Of a stretch of 64,000 nucleotides of DNA, positions 12,758-25,300 are shown piece after piece; positions within the stretch are counted from its first letter, which is position 1, and the number at the start of each line of letters is the position of its first letter. This stretch comes from Dryas octopetala (lineage: Eukaryota > Streptophyta > Magnoliopsida > Rosales > Rosaceae). The position numbers and the translations under genes were made by a program. Location: positions 9,345,271 to 9,409,270 of the forward strand of contig OY992834.1 of the NCBI GenBank assembly GCA_963921425.1, written 5' to 3'. Below the pieces are notes generated by a model. It was not told the DNA's origin. It was given only the letters and a program-made list of their open reading frames with translations, and ran no database searches.

Positions 12758-13790
12758 AAAGAAATAAGGGTGCTTTATTTTATTTGTTTCTGGCCTTTTT
12801 AGGCTCCTTTCATTTAATTGAACATATTTTTTTACACATTGCGTAAATATTGTCCATTATGATTGAATTTTTTAACTAATGAAACCACGTTGTTTGCAAG
12901 TTATTTGTTATTTTTAGTGTTGTGTTTGAATTTATATATCCCTACCCGATTAGCTTAACGAGTAGTGTTTGAATATAGCTATTTTTCACCCAAAGCGAAC
13001 ATGATGCAACCACAAACACTACCAAACACAAAAACACGACCCATTGCAAGGTCAAGTTGTGTTGTTGTGATTTAGGTATTTTAGTAAGAAAAAGATAAAA
13101 ATAAACGGAGAAATGAAGGAGCACCAACAATAATATTAACGATCAAACATAAATGCAAGGTTTAAGACACAAGCGATCTAAAACTAGTTTGTTAGCAATT
13201 CATATGAAACTACCCACCCTTCTGGATACATCACATGATCTAATTTAATAATCTAAAATATGAATCGTTTATTGTTTAGGTCATAATTCAAATATCATCT
13301 TTGCAATTTTATAAAAAATTAACCAAATCATAAAACATTTAATCTTTTAACTATGATCAAATAACACGAACACAATGTTTTTGATAATAGGATTGAAATG
13401 ATTGTCATTGTAATTAAATGGTTAAATGACTTATGATTTAGTTGATTTTTTGTAAAGATGATCTTTGAAATAAGGTATAAAAAATGAATAATTCTGATTA
13501 TGAGATTACATAATGTAGTAAGTCCAAAAATGTGGTTAATTTCATATTAACTTACTAATCAATTAGTTTTAGAACGTTGATGAGGTTTAATGTTTAAGAA
13601 ACCCTAATTTTCTTTTTTTAAAAATGTGAAGAAACCCTAACTAAGCTGACGTGTGCGCGGCTGACGTTTTATTTGCAGTCACACATAATTTCTTTCATGT
13701 TTTCTATTTTCTTCTTTTTTTTTTTGGCCACTGTTTTCTATTTTCTTCTAAATACATAAATTATTCCCATTTTATCCATTTTGGGTTCGC
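12758..13790. other. Intergenic region upstream of the SKP1-like gene
   Basis: Contains the palindromic MITE at 13238-13512 and the likely promoter and first untranslated exon of the SKP1-like gene. An exon ending at ATCC before GTACGT, near 13845, would be a plausible leader exon. No other gene is seen. Confidence 0.45.
13238..13512. mobile_element. Palindromic MITE, family copy A
   Basis: An imperfect palindrome whose arms contain ATCATCTTTGCAATTTTATA...AATTAACCAAATCATAA and its inverted counterpart TTATGATTTAGTTGATTTTTT...AAAGATGATCTTTGAAAT. The same arm sequence recurs at 62687-62936 and 63896-64000, and as half copies near 6270 and 10590. No coding capacity. Confidence 0.6.
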
Positions 13791-14563
13791 CGACAACCGC
13801 CAAATCTCTGCAATTCAAAGCCCTGCTCTCTCTATCTGCAATCCGTACGTAAATTCTGTATGTTTTATTTTATTTTCGGTAATTTAATTTGTCTGTCTTT
13901 TTGTTCTTCTTTAGCATGTTTTTGTTTTTTTTTTTTTTTTCTATATACTTGTTTGGCTGCTGAGAAAGTGCAGGAAAACTGAAATGGTTGAAAAAAAAAT
14001 TGAACTTGTGAATTACTCGTTGATTGGGAGAGCTGATTGCACTAAAATCTTTAGTAAAACGAGAGAAAACGCTAGAGTCTTCAATCGTTTATTAGTTGTA
14101 ACATTTTCGTTTAGGTTTCGGAGCAGCCAATTAGAGCATAATTGAGAAACTCAGCTCAGAGCCTCAGATACTAATAAATTGTAAATATAATCACAGAATG
14201 CTATTTCCCTTCACTTGGGAAATTTGAAAAATCTATGAAAGTATAAATTTTGATAAGAAAAAACAAAAAAGTGTGAAGTATAAATTTTAATAAAACAATT
14301 TGAAGCAGTTGTTTCATCATTCGTGGAAAGTAAGAGCTATGTTTAATTTGTGTTAAATCAAAGTTTTGGGAAAAGTTTACATACAAGTGTTGCTAATAAT
14401 AATGTTGTTGGACTTGGCAGGAGGCATTGTGGACAAGTTAAGTTTGCTTATATATATATATATACATACACAGAAGCCACCATTGCTTAAGAAGCATAGA
14501 GCTAGTTTCTTTTGCCTGATGCACTACAGTTTAAGTCTCAAAACTTGACTTGGGGTTGTACAA

Positions 14564-17500
14564 ATGTCTGAAGGTGACATGGCTATTATTAAACCTGAGG
14601 TATTAGAACTTGGCCCTTATGCCCCCCTCCCCTCTCTCTCTTTCCATTGTGTTATGTGGTTTTAGTGTAGTCTCCGGTAGATCAATGTATTGTAGTTTAC
14701 TTTCTATTTTTTTTCCTTGAAGTGGTAGTCCTGTGGATTGTTTTCTTTTTTTCTTTTCTACCATTTGAATGCTTGTAGATGCCTTTACTCGTAGGGCGTT
14801 AATTTGTTCTTTTTTTTTTTTTTTCTTTTTCAAATCAATCTCAGATGATGAAGTCTTACATCTGGCTTGAGACTGCTGATGGTTCAATCCAACAAGTGGA
14901 ACAAGAGGTTGCCATGTTTTGCCCCCAGATATGTCATGAAATTATACAAAAGGGGATGGGATCTTCCAAGAACCATGCAATATCTCTTCCAGAAAGAGTC
15001 GATACTGCCATGTTGAGCCTAATTCTTGATTACTGCAGGTTTCATCAAGTACCGGGCCGCTCTAACAAGGTTCTTTTCTTGCTCTCGCCCATGGCTATTT
15101 TTCATGAATTTGAGAAACTGGAAGCAATTATCTGCCACCGAAACAGTGGATTGGATGTTTCCTCTGGTATGTGTACAATTTGACATGGTCATATGACTTG
15201 GGGCCATTTGTTTGTGTAGGAATTGAAGTCTTTTGATGAAAAATTCATCCGAATGGACACAAAGAGGCTCTGTGAGTTGACATCAGCTGCTGACAGCCTC
15301 CAGTTAAAGCCGTTGGTTGATCTTACCAGTCGTGCTCTTGCACGAATAATTGAAGGGAAGACCCCTGAGGAGATACGTGAGATATTTCATCTGCCTGATG
15401 ATCTTACAGAGGTCTCTGATGCTTGAGATATCTGTATGCTTAGTATGCTTTGGAAAAACTTTCTTCTTATGTTGTTTTTAACACATTTAAAAATTCACCC
15501 AGGAAGAAAAGCTGGAGCCTTTGAAAAATTCAACTGACGATCCACGCATCCGGCTTTTAAATCGACTGTATGCAAGAAAGAGGAAAGAACTTAAGGAAAG
15601 AGAGAAATTGAAGGTAACCAAAGTGTTTGATGAATTAGCATTGCAAAGGCATCACATAATTCTATCACATCCATATTGATGGTAGTTGTGATTAAACCTT
15701 CCATATTTTCAGAATGCTGATCGTGAAGGAGAGCGAATGGATGACCGTTCAGTTGATGATCTTTTGTCATTCATTAATGGAGAAATTGGAGGTATACTTG
15801 CGAAATTGCTTTATTTGGCCTTGACTGCTTACTTGCTTTTTGGTCTTTCTTTTCAAGGATTGAGAGGACATTTTATCAACTTCTCAACTAGTTGGAATTA
15901 CATTGACTGGCCTTATGGTTCTCTGATTCGCCCCCCCCCCCCCCCCCCCTCCTCCCATGCCGTGCTTCGCACATCCAAATAAGAGAGAGATAGCGAGTGA
16001 GCGTACCAAATTTACAATCTTCTTATCCTATCTCATTTTATATATCTGCATATTAAAATTTGCAATATTGTTGGCCAGTTAGTTCTGCGAGTGGCCCAAT
16101 TGCACACCAACGGACACACATACTTGATACTAATCTTTTCAGGATTGCATTTTTCCACTTCATACTGTATTTGGAGTGCTTAAGATTCCTTTGCAGTGGG
16201 ATTTAAAGTTTTAGTGTCTTAGTTGTCTATTTTCTACTTTATTTCCTTTTGAAGGCCTCATTGGAGGTAAGGAAATTCTGTTTCACAGATACCAAAGGGA
16301 TTAAAACTTCCAAGAATAAAAAGAAGAATCGTAGAAGAAAAGATCAACAGAAAAACACCTGCGTATATGAGGCCAATGAGATCCATGAGGTTTGAATCAC
16401 TACTTTGTGCTTGAACTTAGTATACATTTGCGTTTGAGTTGTTAGGTAGCTGATTTTTTTCTTCTTTTCTTTTCCCCCAAATGTTGTAGGAGTCAAACAA
16501 TCTTAAGTTTGCTTGCCCCAGTGCTGACATCAACAAATTTAGGCCCAGTCCCAGTTTGACATTAAAGCTACAGGATCTGGAAGATGACAGTCTGGAGCAT
16601 AAGCTTGAGTTTGATGATGGTGATATTGATGATGAGATTGATCCGGCATTAAAAGAAAAGATTGATAGGTTAGCCTGCCAACTATTTGGGTTAATGAACT
16701 TTTTTACAAACTTTATATACTTTTCTTTTCAACTTTTAGTGTGTAGCAGTTATTACATTGAGCAATAGGAACATTGAAATGTCTCTTAAAAATTTCTTAG
16801 TTAATGTCCCCATGGTCCATGGGTGTTTCCTAGTAAGCCCCCATGGTCGTAACCCTTCATATTGCCTAGCAGAAAAAGTTAAATACTGTGTTGAGGTGAC
16901 TGGTAGTAACTTTCTGGATGCTGGATTTAGTTGAAAGAAAGTAAGGAAAAATCTGCAACTCTATTACAGTGCAACTTCATTACATTTTTTATGAACATTA
17001 TTCTAAAATTGAAAATTTGTAATGAGAGGATGAAGTTTGATAGCAGCAAAAGAAATTTCAAATTGTCATCTGTTTTCTAATGTTCCAGAGTTTTCTTAAA
17101 AGAAGTTGCACTATTAAGGAAATGTACTGTCTTTTTTTTTTTCTGACGTTATTTTAAATGAATTGCTATATAAGATAATGCTATCCATGCAGTACTTAAT
17201 TTATATTTCTATGCAGAATAGCTCTCATTCTGGTCATCACCAGTAAATATCCGTTTAGCAATTGTGAAACATGTTTCAGGACCCCCCCCCCCCCTCTTCC
17301 CAAACACACACACACACACCCTTTTGATTCCCCAATTCTTTTCCATATAGTCAATATTATTTCATTTTGCAAAAAAGAAGTTGTATTAACTGGAAATTTC
17401 AAGTTGTGTCTTCCAGCATGGTTGTACAAAGTACAATTGAGAGAGAGAGAGAGAGAGAGAGAGACATTGTTCGTGCTGTTACATAATCCCTTGCATCCTT

Positions 17501-17927
17501 TGGTTCAGGGAGGTTGAAGATTTTGCTCGGAGGTTGAATTCAGACTGGCCTGAAAGGCTGCAAGAGATTCTATCTTTGGGTCAAGAAAGGAGGCGGGTAC
17601 ATTTTCCCATTAACGGGAATGATCTTTTAAGAAGATATGCTTGTATGTTCCGTTTTCCCTTGCATCGTTTTTCTTTTCTGAAGCTTTTGCTGTTGTGTTT
17701 TCCTGATATATACATGGGCATAGATATTTTTGTTCTTTTCTTTTGCAAGTATAAGTTTCCAAAGGCATCATTTGTATATTATGTATGCATGTACTAGTCA
17801 GTTGTGTTTCTTCTTTCAAATAGCCCTTAGACCTAATAACACGTCCTCTTCCTTGAGAACATGGGAGGAGGGTGAGTACTGGCCGCTGGGGTTCCACATC
17901 CCTGGTGGGTTTGTGAAATTTACCTAG
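14564..17927 (+). CDS. ASK21: SKP1-like protein 21 (ASK20/21 type), nine coding exons
   Basis: SKP1-family adaptor, normally the link between cullin and F-box proteins in SCF ubiquitin ligases. Coding exons are 14564-14599, 14845-15069, 15220-15411, 15503-15613, 15713-15791, 16289-16389, 16490-16668, 17509-17642 and 17824-17927; phases agree and give 386 residues. The protein opens MSEGDMAIIKPE, then a POZ-like SKP1 N-terminal domain (about 13-87). The SKP1 dimerisation/F-box-binding block follows (RMDTKRLCELTSAADSLQLK, about 95-150). Unlike short SKP1 proteins it continues with a basic segment (KNKKKNRRRK) and an acidic segment (DDGDIDDEIDP), the hallmark of the ASK20/21 group. Introns hold a C run at 15931, an AC run near 17300 and a GA run at 17439. 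An alternative last exon is described under findings. Biochemical function of this long-tailed group is less certain than that of ASK1. Confidence 0.93.
17439..17464. repeat. (GA)n microsatellite
   Basis: About 13 GA units in the intron before exon 8 of the SKP1-like gene. A C run (about 17281-17293) and a short AC run precede it. Likely length-polymorphic. Confidence 0.9.
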
Positions 17928-19319
17928 CCAAAATGAAAAAAGGTTTTCTTGTTTCTTCTTTGCTATATGATATGTAAGTAGTTGTGGAGCTTAAAGTCCG
18001 GGAAAATGTGATCAATGTTCTTAACTTCTTATTCTGTACATGTGGTTTGCCAAATTATGCTGGGTTTATATGGGTGATGCATGTTATACATTAGAAAACT
18101 ATTTAGTATTCCTAGCTGCTCATAATTGGGAATTGTGATTTTGTACTTTTAGAATTTTACCAAGTGACTGGAATTGATATTTGTATTGCTTTTTTTGGCT
18201 CTTTTTGGACGTTTCACTCAAGTTAATTGTGCATCGGGAGGGATAATTCCTCACTCAGACAAGATGTTTTCCACAAATAATAGTAACCCATTATTGTTGT
18301 GTAATTTCACCAATCCTGAATGATCGATCAATGTTGCAAAATGTTGTATAAAATCTCTGTTCTGAAACTCCAGAGTGCATATATGTTTTTATCTGCCTCT
18401 AAGCTCTCCGTTCATTGAAGAATTAGAACAAGCCACAAACAATAAGCTGTAGAGCTGCTACTCATTCAGCATCAGATTCTGTATTTTACTCATTTCTTTT
18501 CCCTTTGTACATTCAGGAGCACATCCAGAGTGGAAATGATTCTTACAATATGAGTATCCCTCTATCGGCCAATGGCTGGAACAATTTTGACCTGATGCTA
18601 ACAGGCTTCTAAGAGTTACTGTTGTCATTTATTTGGATCCAAACGTGAGTTTTTCTTTTTTAATTTATTTATTTTTTACTTTGGGGTAACTAGGACGGAA
18701 TTGGATTCTGGGGCAACTGTTTGTACTTTTAGGGGAACAAATAAATCCAAACAGTAATTTGTTGCCATGAGCCAAATTTGCTCAGTTTCACAAGCTTGTA
18801 TGAGGTTACATTTATTGTTAGTCTCCTTCCAGGGAATAATTATTCTATTTTATTTAATTTGGCGATGTTGGCTCCTAGCTATGAATGATTTTTCAAGTAA
18901 TTCCTACTGCCCTCATTCTTGATCACTTGTTAATTAAGTTCAATGGTAGCTTTGAGATTCTATGCATACCATTCATACCATTCCTTTAGGATGAGTCAAT
19001 AGATACATGATCTATACAGATGATGGAAGCACCGTCTTCTCGCCCTTCTCAGGAAGTGGTTATTTTGCAATGCAATTGTCACTTCGATGATATGAGTTTG
19101 GAAACATTGCAGCAGTGTCTTCTCTACAAAACCGGAAACCGGACAGCGGATAGCATAATAATGATGTTTGATGTTATAAATGTTCCCTGTTGTATATATC
19201 AGTTGATCCTTAAAAAATCATCTTAGTGACAACATTGTAAGTGTTTCATATGCTCTCCTACAGCTTTTGACAGGTAAAGGGTTTCTGAGTTACTAACTAG
19301 CGCACTGTCACTCAATTAC
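17928..19319. other. Spacer between two convergent genes
   Basis: Should contain the 3' untranslated region of the SKP1-like gene, its possible alternative last exon (18517-18612), and the 3' end of the minus-strand protease transcript. A 68-codon frame near 19020 is not recognised. No mobile element is evident. Confidence 0.5.
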
Positions 19320-22300
19320 TTATTCCTGGTTCTTTTCTTGAGAGGGTTCGAGTTGGACGTGCGGGCAAGGCCTTTCTGGTTCTCCTCTCGTCCACAGAAC
19401 TTTGAGGTCACCTCTCATCTGTCCCAAAGTCAAAAAGGTGCCTGCAGAATGTAACTAGCTTATGTTACTGCTGCTCATGGATGGTGTTCGACAATGAATG
19501 TTAAGAGCAAAACTGAATTCTATCATTCTATGTAATTCAAAAACTGCAAATCAATCACATCAAGTGCACACTTTGCATCTTACCAAGTGTGAATGGAACT
19601 ATGTACAACAAAGCAGGTTGGCCATGTCCGTCCATCAAGTTCAAAGCCACATATGTGATGAGGAGACCTGCAGTGAAAATCGCCAAGCAATCATTTGTAA
19701 ATGAGACAATTGTCAGTATGTCCTGCTTAGCACAAAGAAAAGAAGTGCACCATGTTCCAAAGTTTAGCACATTTCATACCTAAACCATAAGCGGTCATTG
19801 CCCACACAAAGTAGCCAGCTTTAAGCTTCTTATTCGCCAGCCAATCGTACCTGTATCCACATAATTATCAGATTAATGAACTGTTCAGACGATTTGAAAC
19901 ATTATAAACCATCATTTGTAGTAATAAATAATTAAGTGTGACTGGAAAAATTGATAGTATCTCTGATGTTTGGTCATGATGTTATTCGTGACTTGCGAGT
20001 CCCATGGTTTTCATCATTAATTGATCCAAATTTACATGCAACTCCCAAAGTTTTCACTTTCATGGTCATTTTATAAAATTCCAAAACAGGCCCTTGAAGG
20101 ACACAAACATTTAGAAGTCAATGGACATAACAGATGCGAAACAAGGTTTCTGAAACAGTGATGGTCAGTGATGGTCAAGGTTCAATTGTAGGGACTTAAA
20201 AGGATGGTAAAAGATATTTTGGCTTCTGAATTCAAACCTTAGTGAAAAGGCTACTACCAATCCTGGTAAGATGATATCACCAAATCCGATAATGCTGTAG
20301 CCACCCCAAGGATCAAACATCCGTGGGATTTTTAGTAGCATTGGAATGCCATCCTCCCCACTTTTATCACCACGAGCCACCTGTACAGATGAGGAAAGAT
20401 TAATATTTAAATGACTCTCCACTTGCAGGATAGGTCTCCATAGCCAAAAAGCAACTTCTATCTAGGGTGGCAGTATAGAAGAGAGAGTTGTTCTGATTTA
20501 CTCACCACTATCATTACACTCTCATGGAACCACCATTTCGAAACAAATACCCAGAAGATGTCATACAAAAAGGCACAACTGAGAAGAATTGTTCCAACCT
20601 GATAATAGAGAGAGGTTATTTTCTGTATTTAAAATCATTCTTGAATGTGCTGTTGAGAATGAATTGCTCCATTCTGTTTAAAACCAAATCCAACTTCTTC
20701 CCCCCTAAAGGAGTGCCAACACATTGAAAGATGTTGAATGTTGAAAATTTATTACAAAAATGTATGTATTACCTTACATGAATTTAAGTACCAAATCCTT
20801 TAGGGCATAAATACTAGGCCTGTGTTATGATTCAGAGCTAGATATGACATACAAGTGAAATGTCTAAACAAAAAAAATCATGGTGCATTTTCTTTTGCAA
20901 CAAAATAAATATACGAGTAGGATTTAAGGATCAGCTGATGTTTACAGATTAACCCAGAAAAAAAAAAAATCAATAGAGATTAGTGTGGTACTTTCTTGCA
21001 TTTCTTAAATAAATAATCAAAAGAAAGCAGCACAATAATAGATGAAAAGCAAAAAAATCATATTCTGCCCAACATTAATCAGAAAAAGGCAAAATGAGTT
21101 TGGATCATCACCTTGAGATTTGGTACGCGAACAATCTGAAGAACTGTGATTATCAGTACAATACCCTGATTTTTTTCTGGCGCAAGTTAGCCTCTACTAA
21201 ACAATTTACAAATACAAAAATCACATTGAACATGAAAGATAAAGTACAGCGATTAATAGATAAGAGCTGGCAGTCCAAATATAAGATGTCTTTGATAATT
21301 CATAAATTCAACTATGTGGTTTTTTTATATTTTTTATTCTACATAGAACAACAAGACAAGCATGACATCATAAGCACTACCAAAACATTGAAAATAAGAC
21401 AAACGATGTAAAAATCTGCCAGCATATATGGCACAGAAAAACTGCAATGTAATTATTGATTCAAGTAACAGGGTCATTGGCTGAATTTTCCTACTTATAA
21501 CTTAGAGATCAACACATACTAAAATACGGTAATGATCCACATGAAAATAAGCTCAGCTTAAGAAGCAACTCGACTCCATTCTAAAAAAGCAGACATTTAG
21601 ATTTTGTCAATGCTATATCAATTTAAGTGATGGAATTTTCTTCCCTTCATCTGGAACAAAGATTTCCCTATCTCAAGAACTATTAAAATACTTTTTCTTT
21701 CTTGCAACCTCCATATCTATCAGTAAAATCCATTGAGAAAATACAACATGTTATCCATGGTGTTTGATTGCTAACTCCCAGATTCTGATGATGTATGAAT
21801 AAATCAATAGTTCTCAAAATTCTCCTGTGATACCCTGACCTTGTTTTATTATGAGTTTAGACCTTGTCTGTATTAAAAATAAAGCATTCTCACATTATAT
21901 TTTTAATGAGAGCATTATCAGCTTGACTCTGGTACTCCAAAGTCAAAACAAAGAGGAGGAAAGAAAAAGAGCTGAATATGAAACAGGGAGATGCAGAAGC
22001 AAAATTGCACTTGATTAGGTTTGGATGTAGAACATTCCAATGGCAATCTATAAGGAGATCAACAATAAAAAGGAAGACAATTTATTTTCTTACAAGGATA
22101 TCTTGACCTATCCAAGCAAATGACACGCGGCGATACACTGCCCAAACAACAGCAAATGCTATGCAGACGGGAGCAACCGCTAGTGTAAGATATGAAACAG
22201 CTCCAAAGAAAGGCACCTTAACATATGATTCTCCAGCACGTTTAAACCATCTGAAACTATATTTGGTTAAATGTCAGCTTCATATTAGAAGACTTTACCA

Positions 22301-25300
22301 AAAAGAATATATAACAAAATAAAAATTACACTACAAAAGATTAATTTTTTCCCCAAAATAATGATCCTTGCATGTATTCTTACATTAAAATTCATTAGTT
22401 ATGGAAAAGTTAACCCACAATACATGCTCTTCATTGCTAACTAAGAGAATGAAATTTATGATTAATCAATGCTCGCCAGGAAACATGACATTTAATGTTT
22501 GAACGAATCTGAACTGATATGACCTGGGCACGAAATGACACGACTCGATCGTCACCCCTATTTTATCTATGACTATATAGGGGCGATATCTCAATCAACG
22601 AGACAAAGGTTGTTCAAAATCCAGTAAACAACTCATCAGGGATTAAGTACAGCAGGAAACTTCACACCTTGTATAGTTTTGTCATAGATGCCAAATCAAT
22701 TGAGTTTTATATTTTCATCATATACAAAATAGATCATATACTGGAATAAATAAGGCTTGGAGTACAAAGAAAAACTTATAAGAAAGAACAAGAGAATCCA
22801 AACAAAAGTTGCTTGGCCAACAGAAAATAGGATGCATTCCCAGGATGAATCACCGAGAAGATCCTTCCCCCCTCCCCCCCTCCCCTTTATCCATTCTGAA
22901 GAAATTATTTGGTCTTTAACAGTAGGAAATCAAAACCATAGTGAACCCGTTTCAAGAAAGTGCTAGCATAATCAAGTTATGAACTAATGTCTAAAATCTA
23001 AATGAATTACTGATCAAATCCTTTTCCTCCTTTTCCTTATGAAGAAATGGTTTGGTCTTTAACAGCAGAATATCACAACCATAGTGAACCCATCCAATCA
23101 GCCACCGCCCACACCCCCACCCAAGAAAAAAAAGAACAGAAAATAATATAAAAGCCATACCATGATAGAAAAGCCACCAAGCAAGTCTGCAGGCCCTGTA
23201 GCAGAAAGAGACTGCAAGGTTCAGCATTGATCTCAAAGGACATATATATAATAATATCAATTAACCTACACCTAAATAAAGTAGAGAAAAAAATCTGCAA
23301 AATACAAAAGACAGGAATACCTCTATGCCGCCAATGCAAAACAGAACCACCAGAATCTCCACAAACCAGAATGACATAAGTTTGTAAAACATAACCAAGA
23401 AGCATGAAGCGATCACGACAAAGAGGATTGCCGCTGTGGTGCTAATCTCCACTGAAGAGCTGGAACCTTCAGCTTCCATATGTAAAGAATCAACAGAAGC
23501 ATCCTGCCCACACAGCACCAACACATATATAATTTGAAAGAATCAGTGAATTACCCAGCAAGAATTCAAACCCCATATTAAATAACTGCTAAAAAGTTAC
23601 AAAAATAGCTGCAGAAAAGGCACAAAATAACCTTCAATAGCTTGTCATGTTCAATAGCTGCTTCTCTTGCAGTCCATGCAGACCAATAAGAAGCAAATAA
23701 GATGGTACCAACAGCCATAAGCCACAAAAATACTTCTGCAATGTCAACCAGTGGACGCAATGGAGAGTACAGCTGCACAGAAACTGAAGAAAGAGATTGC
23801 AGAGGCAATAGTACAAACAAAAAGAAAACCCACTTAGAAAGAATATCCAATAATGTATTTCCAGGCAAGAAAAATATTTTCAAAAGAAAAAAAATCCAGA
23901 TATATAAGCAGAAAGGACAGTTAGGTGTATATATAAGAAGAAAAGGATAAGCATACCTATGGAGTTGTTCTTTAAATCTTTTTCCAAGATTGCACCAACA
24001 TCTTGGGGAAGCATAACAGCAGGTATGCCTATCTCGACATCAGGTTCATCGTCTTCACAAACCATCTTGAAAAGTCCTGTAGGATAGACAGCAGTACTTT
24101 TTGTAACAAAAACTAATTTTCACTTGATCAATTTTGGGCATCGTTTTTTATAATCATAAACAGATTTTATAACAATGAGATCCTGTTCTGCACTTGCTAA
24201 TTGTTTACCCCCTTAAAACTAGTACAGTTGTACTGAACATTCTCACTCAGCAACAAAATTCAGAACAGGACATTTTTCTTTCTTTGGCTGGAAGAAGAGG
24301 ACTTTAGGATATAAACTTCTTGAGACCATCAAGAAAAGAAGAAAGTACATGCAAATACCTTTGCGGTTGTTTATAATCAGGATGGCTGAAGCATTAGCAG
24401 CTTCAGCAATATTTGCCTTGGTTGTGAAACTGCAATTTCCTCGGTGCACCAAAATGACCTCATGTGCAAGCTACCAAAAAGCATGCATTCCACAATATGA
24501 ATCCACAAAATGCATGAGCATTTCTTACAACTTTCAATCAGAAGAATCCTTACTTTTCATGACTGTGAAACTCTGTAATGCAAATTGAGGATATGCAACT
24601 GAAAATTCACAATAAGTATACCTTATTCTTGGGTGTAATACAACAGTCAGGGGGGTCTGCCAGAACCACTCTAGTATGGTTGGCATGTTTTTCCTTTGAT
24701 TCCAAGGTAGGTCCAAATCGTGCGCCAACACCAACATACTCACTGCCTTCTACACCGTTGACCCAAGTTGGGACCTTTACCTATAAAACAAAATAGGATT
24801 TAAATGTTATGCCAAACCTAATTTCAAAATATATGTTAAAGGAAGTGAAAAGGCAAAGCGCAATGCCTCCATTACAATGCAGCCTAAGCTTAACTGCCAA
24901 GTAACTGAGGTAGGGTAAAAAGATAAAATAAAATTCAAGTATTACAATTTATTCTGTTAAATACTTAGCTGAATTGAAATTTTTGTTCCCGCAACGAGAG
25001 AAATAGGGTATGATTTTTCTTCCAATTTATGTTATGTCCTCTGATTTCCCTTTTTCCACTGAATTTCTACCATCCAAACAAAAGTTAAAGGGGGAAAAAA
25101 AAAAAAGAGCTTGGAGTTTTTACTTCACAAGACATTTCCAAGAAACATTTGAAAAAATAAATAAATGCCGTAAACACAAAAACAAAAAAACAAAAAAACA
25201 AAAAAGTTTAATAAAGCATTTTGGAACCACAGAATATTTTTTATCATTTCAAATGCTTCTTCGAAATTGTTTACAAATTATTAGAAAAAAAAATAGAAAA

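Noticed and set aside
19020-19226. 68-codon frame between the SKP1-like gene and the protease gene
   Set aside because: No recognisable domain, no splice link to either gene in a compatible phase that I could see; probably 3' untranslated sequence.
24243-24588. Overlapping plus-strand frames across protease exons 2 and 3
   Set aside because: They are shadows of the well-supported minus-strand coding exons.
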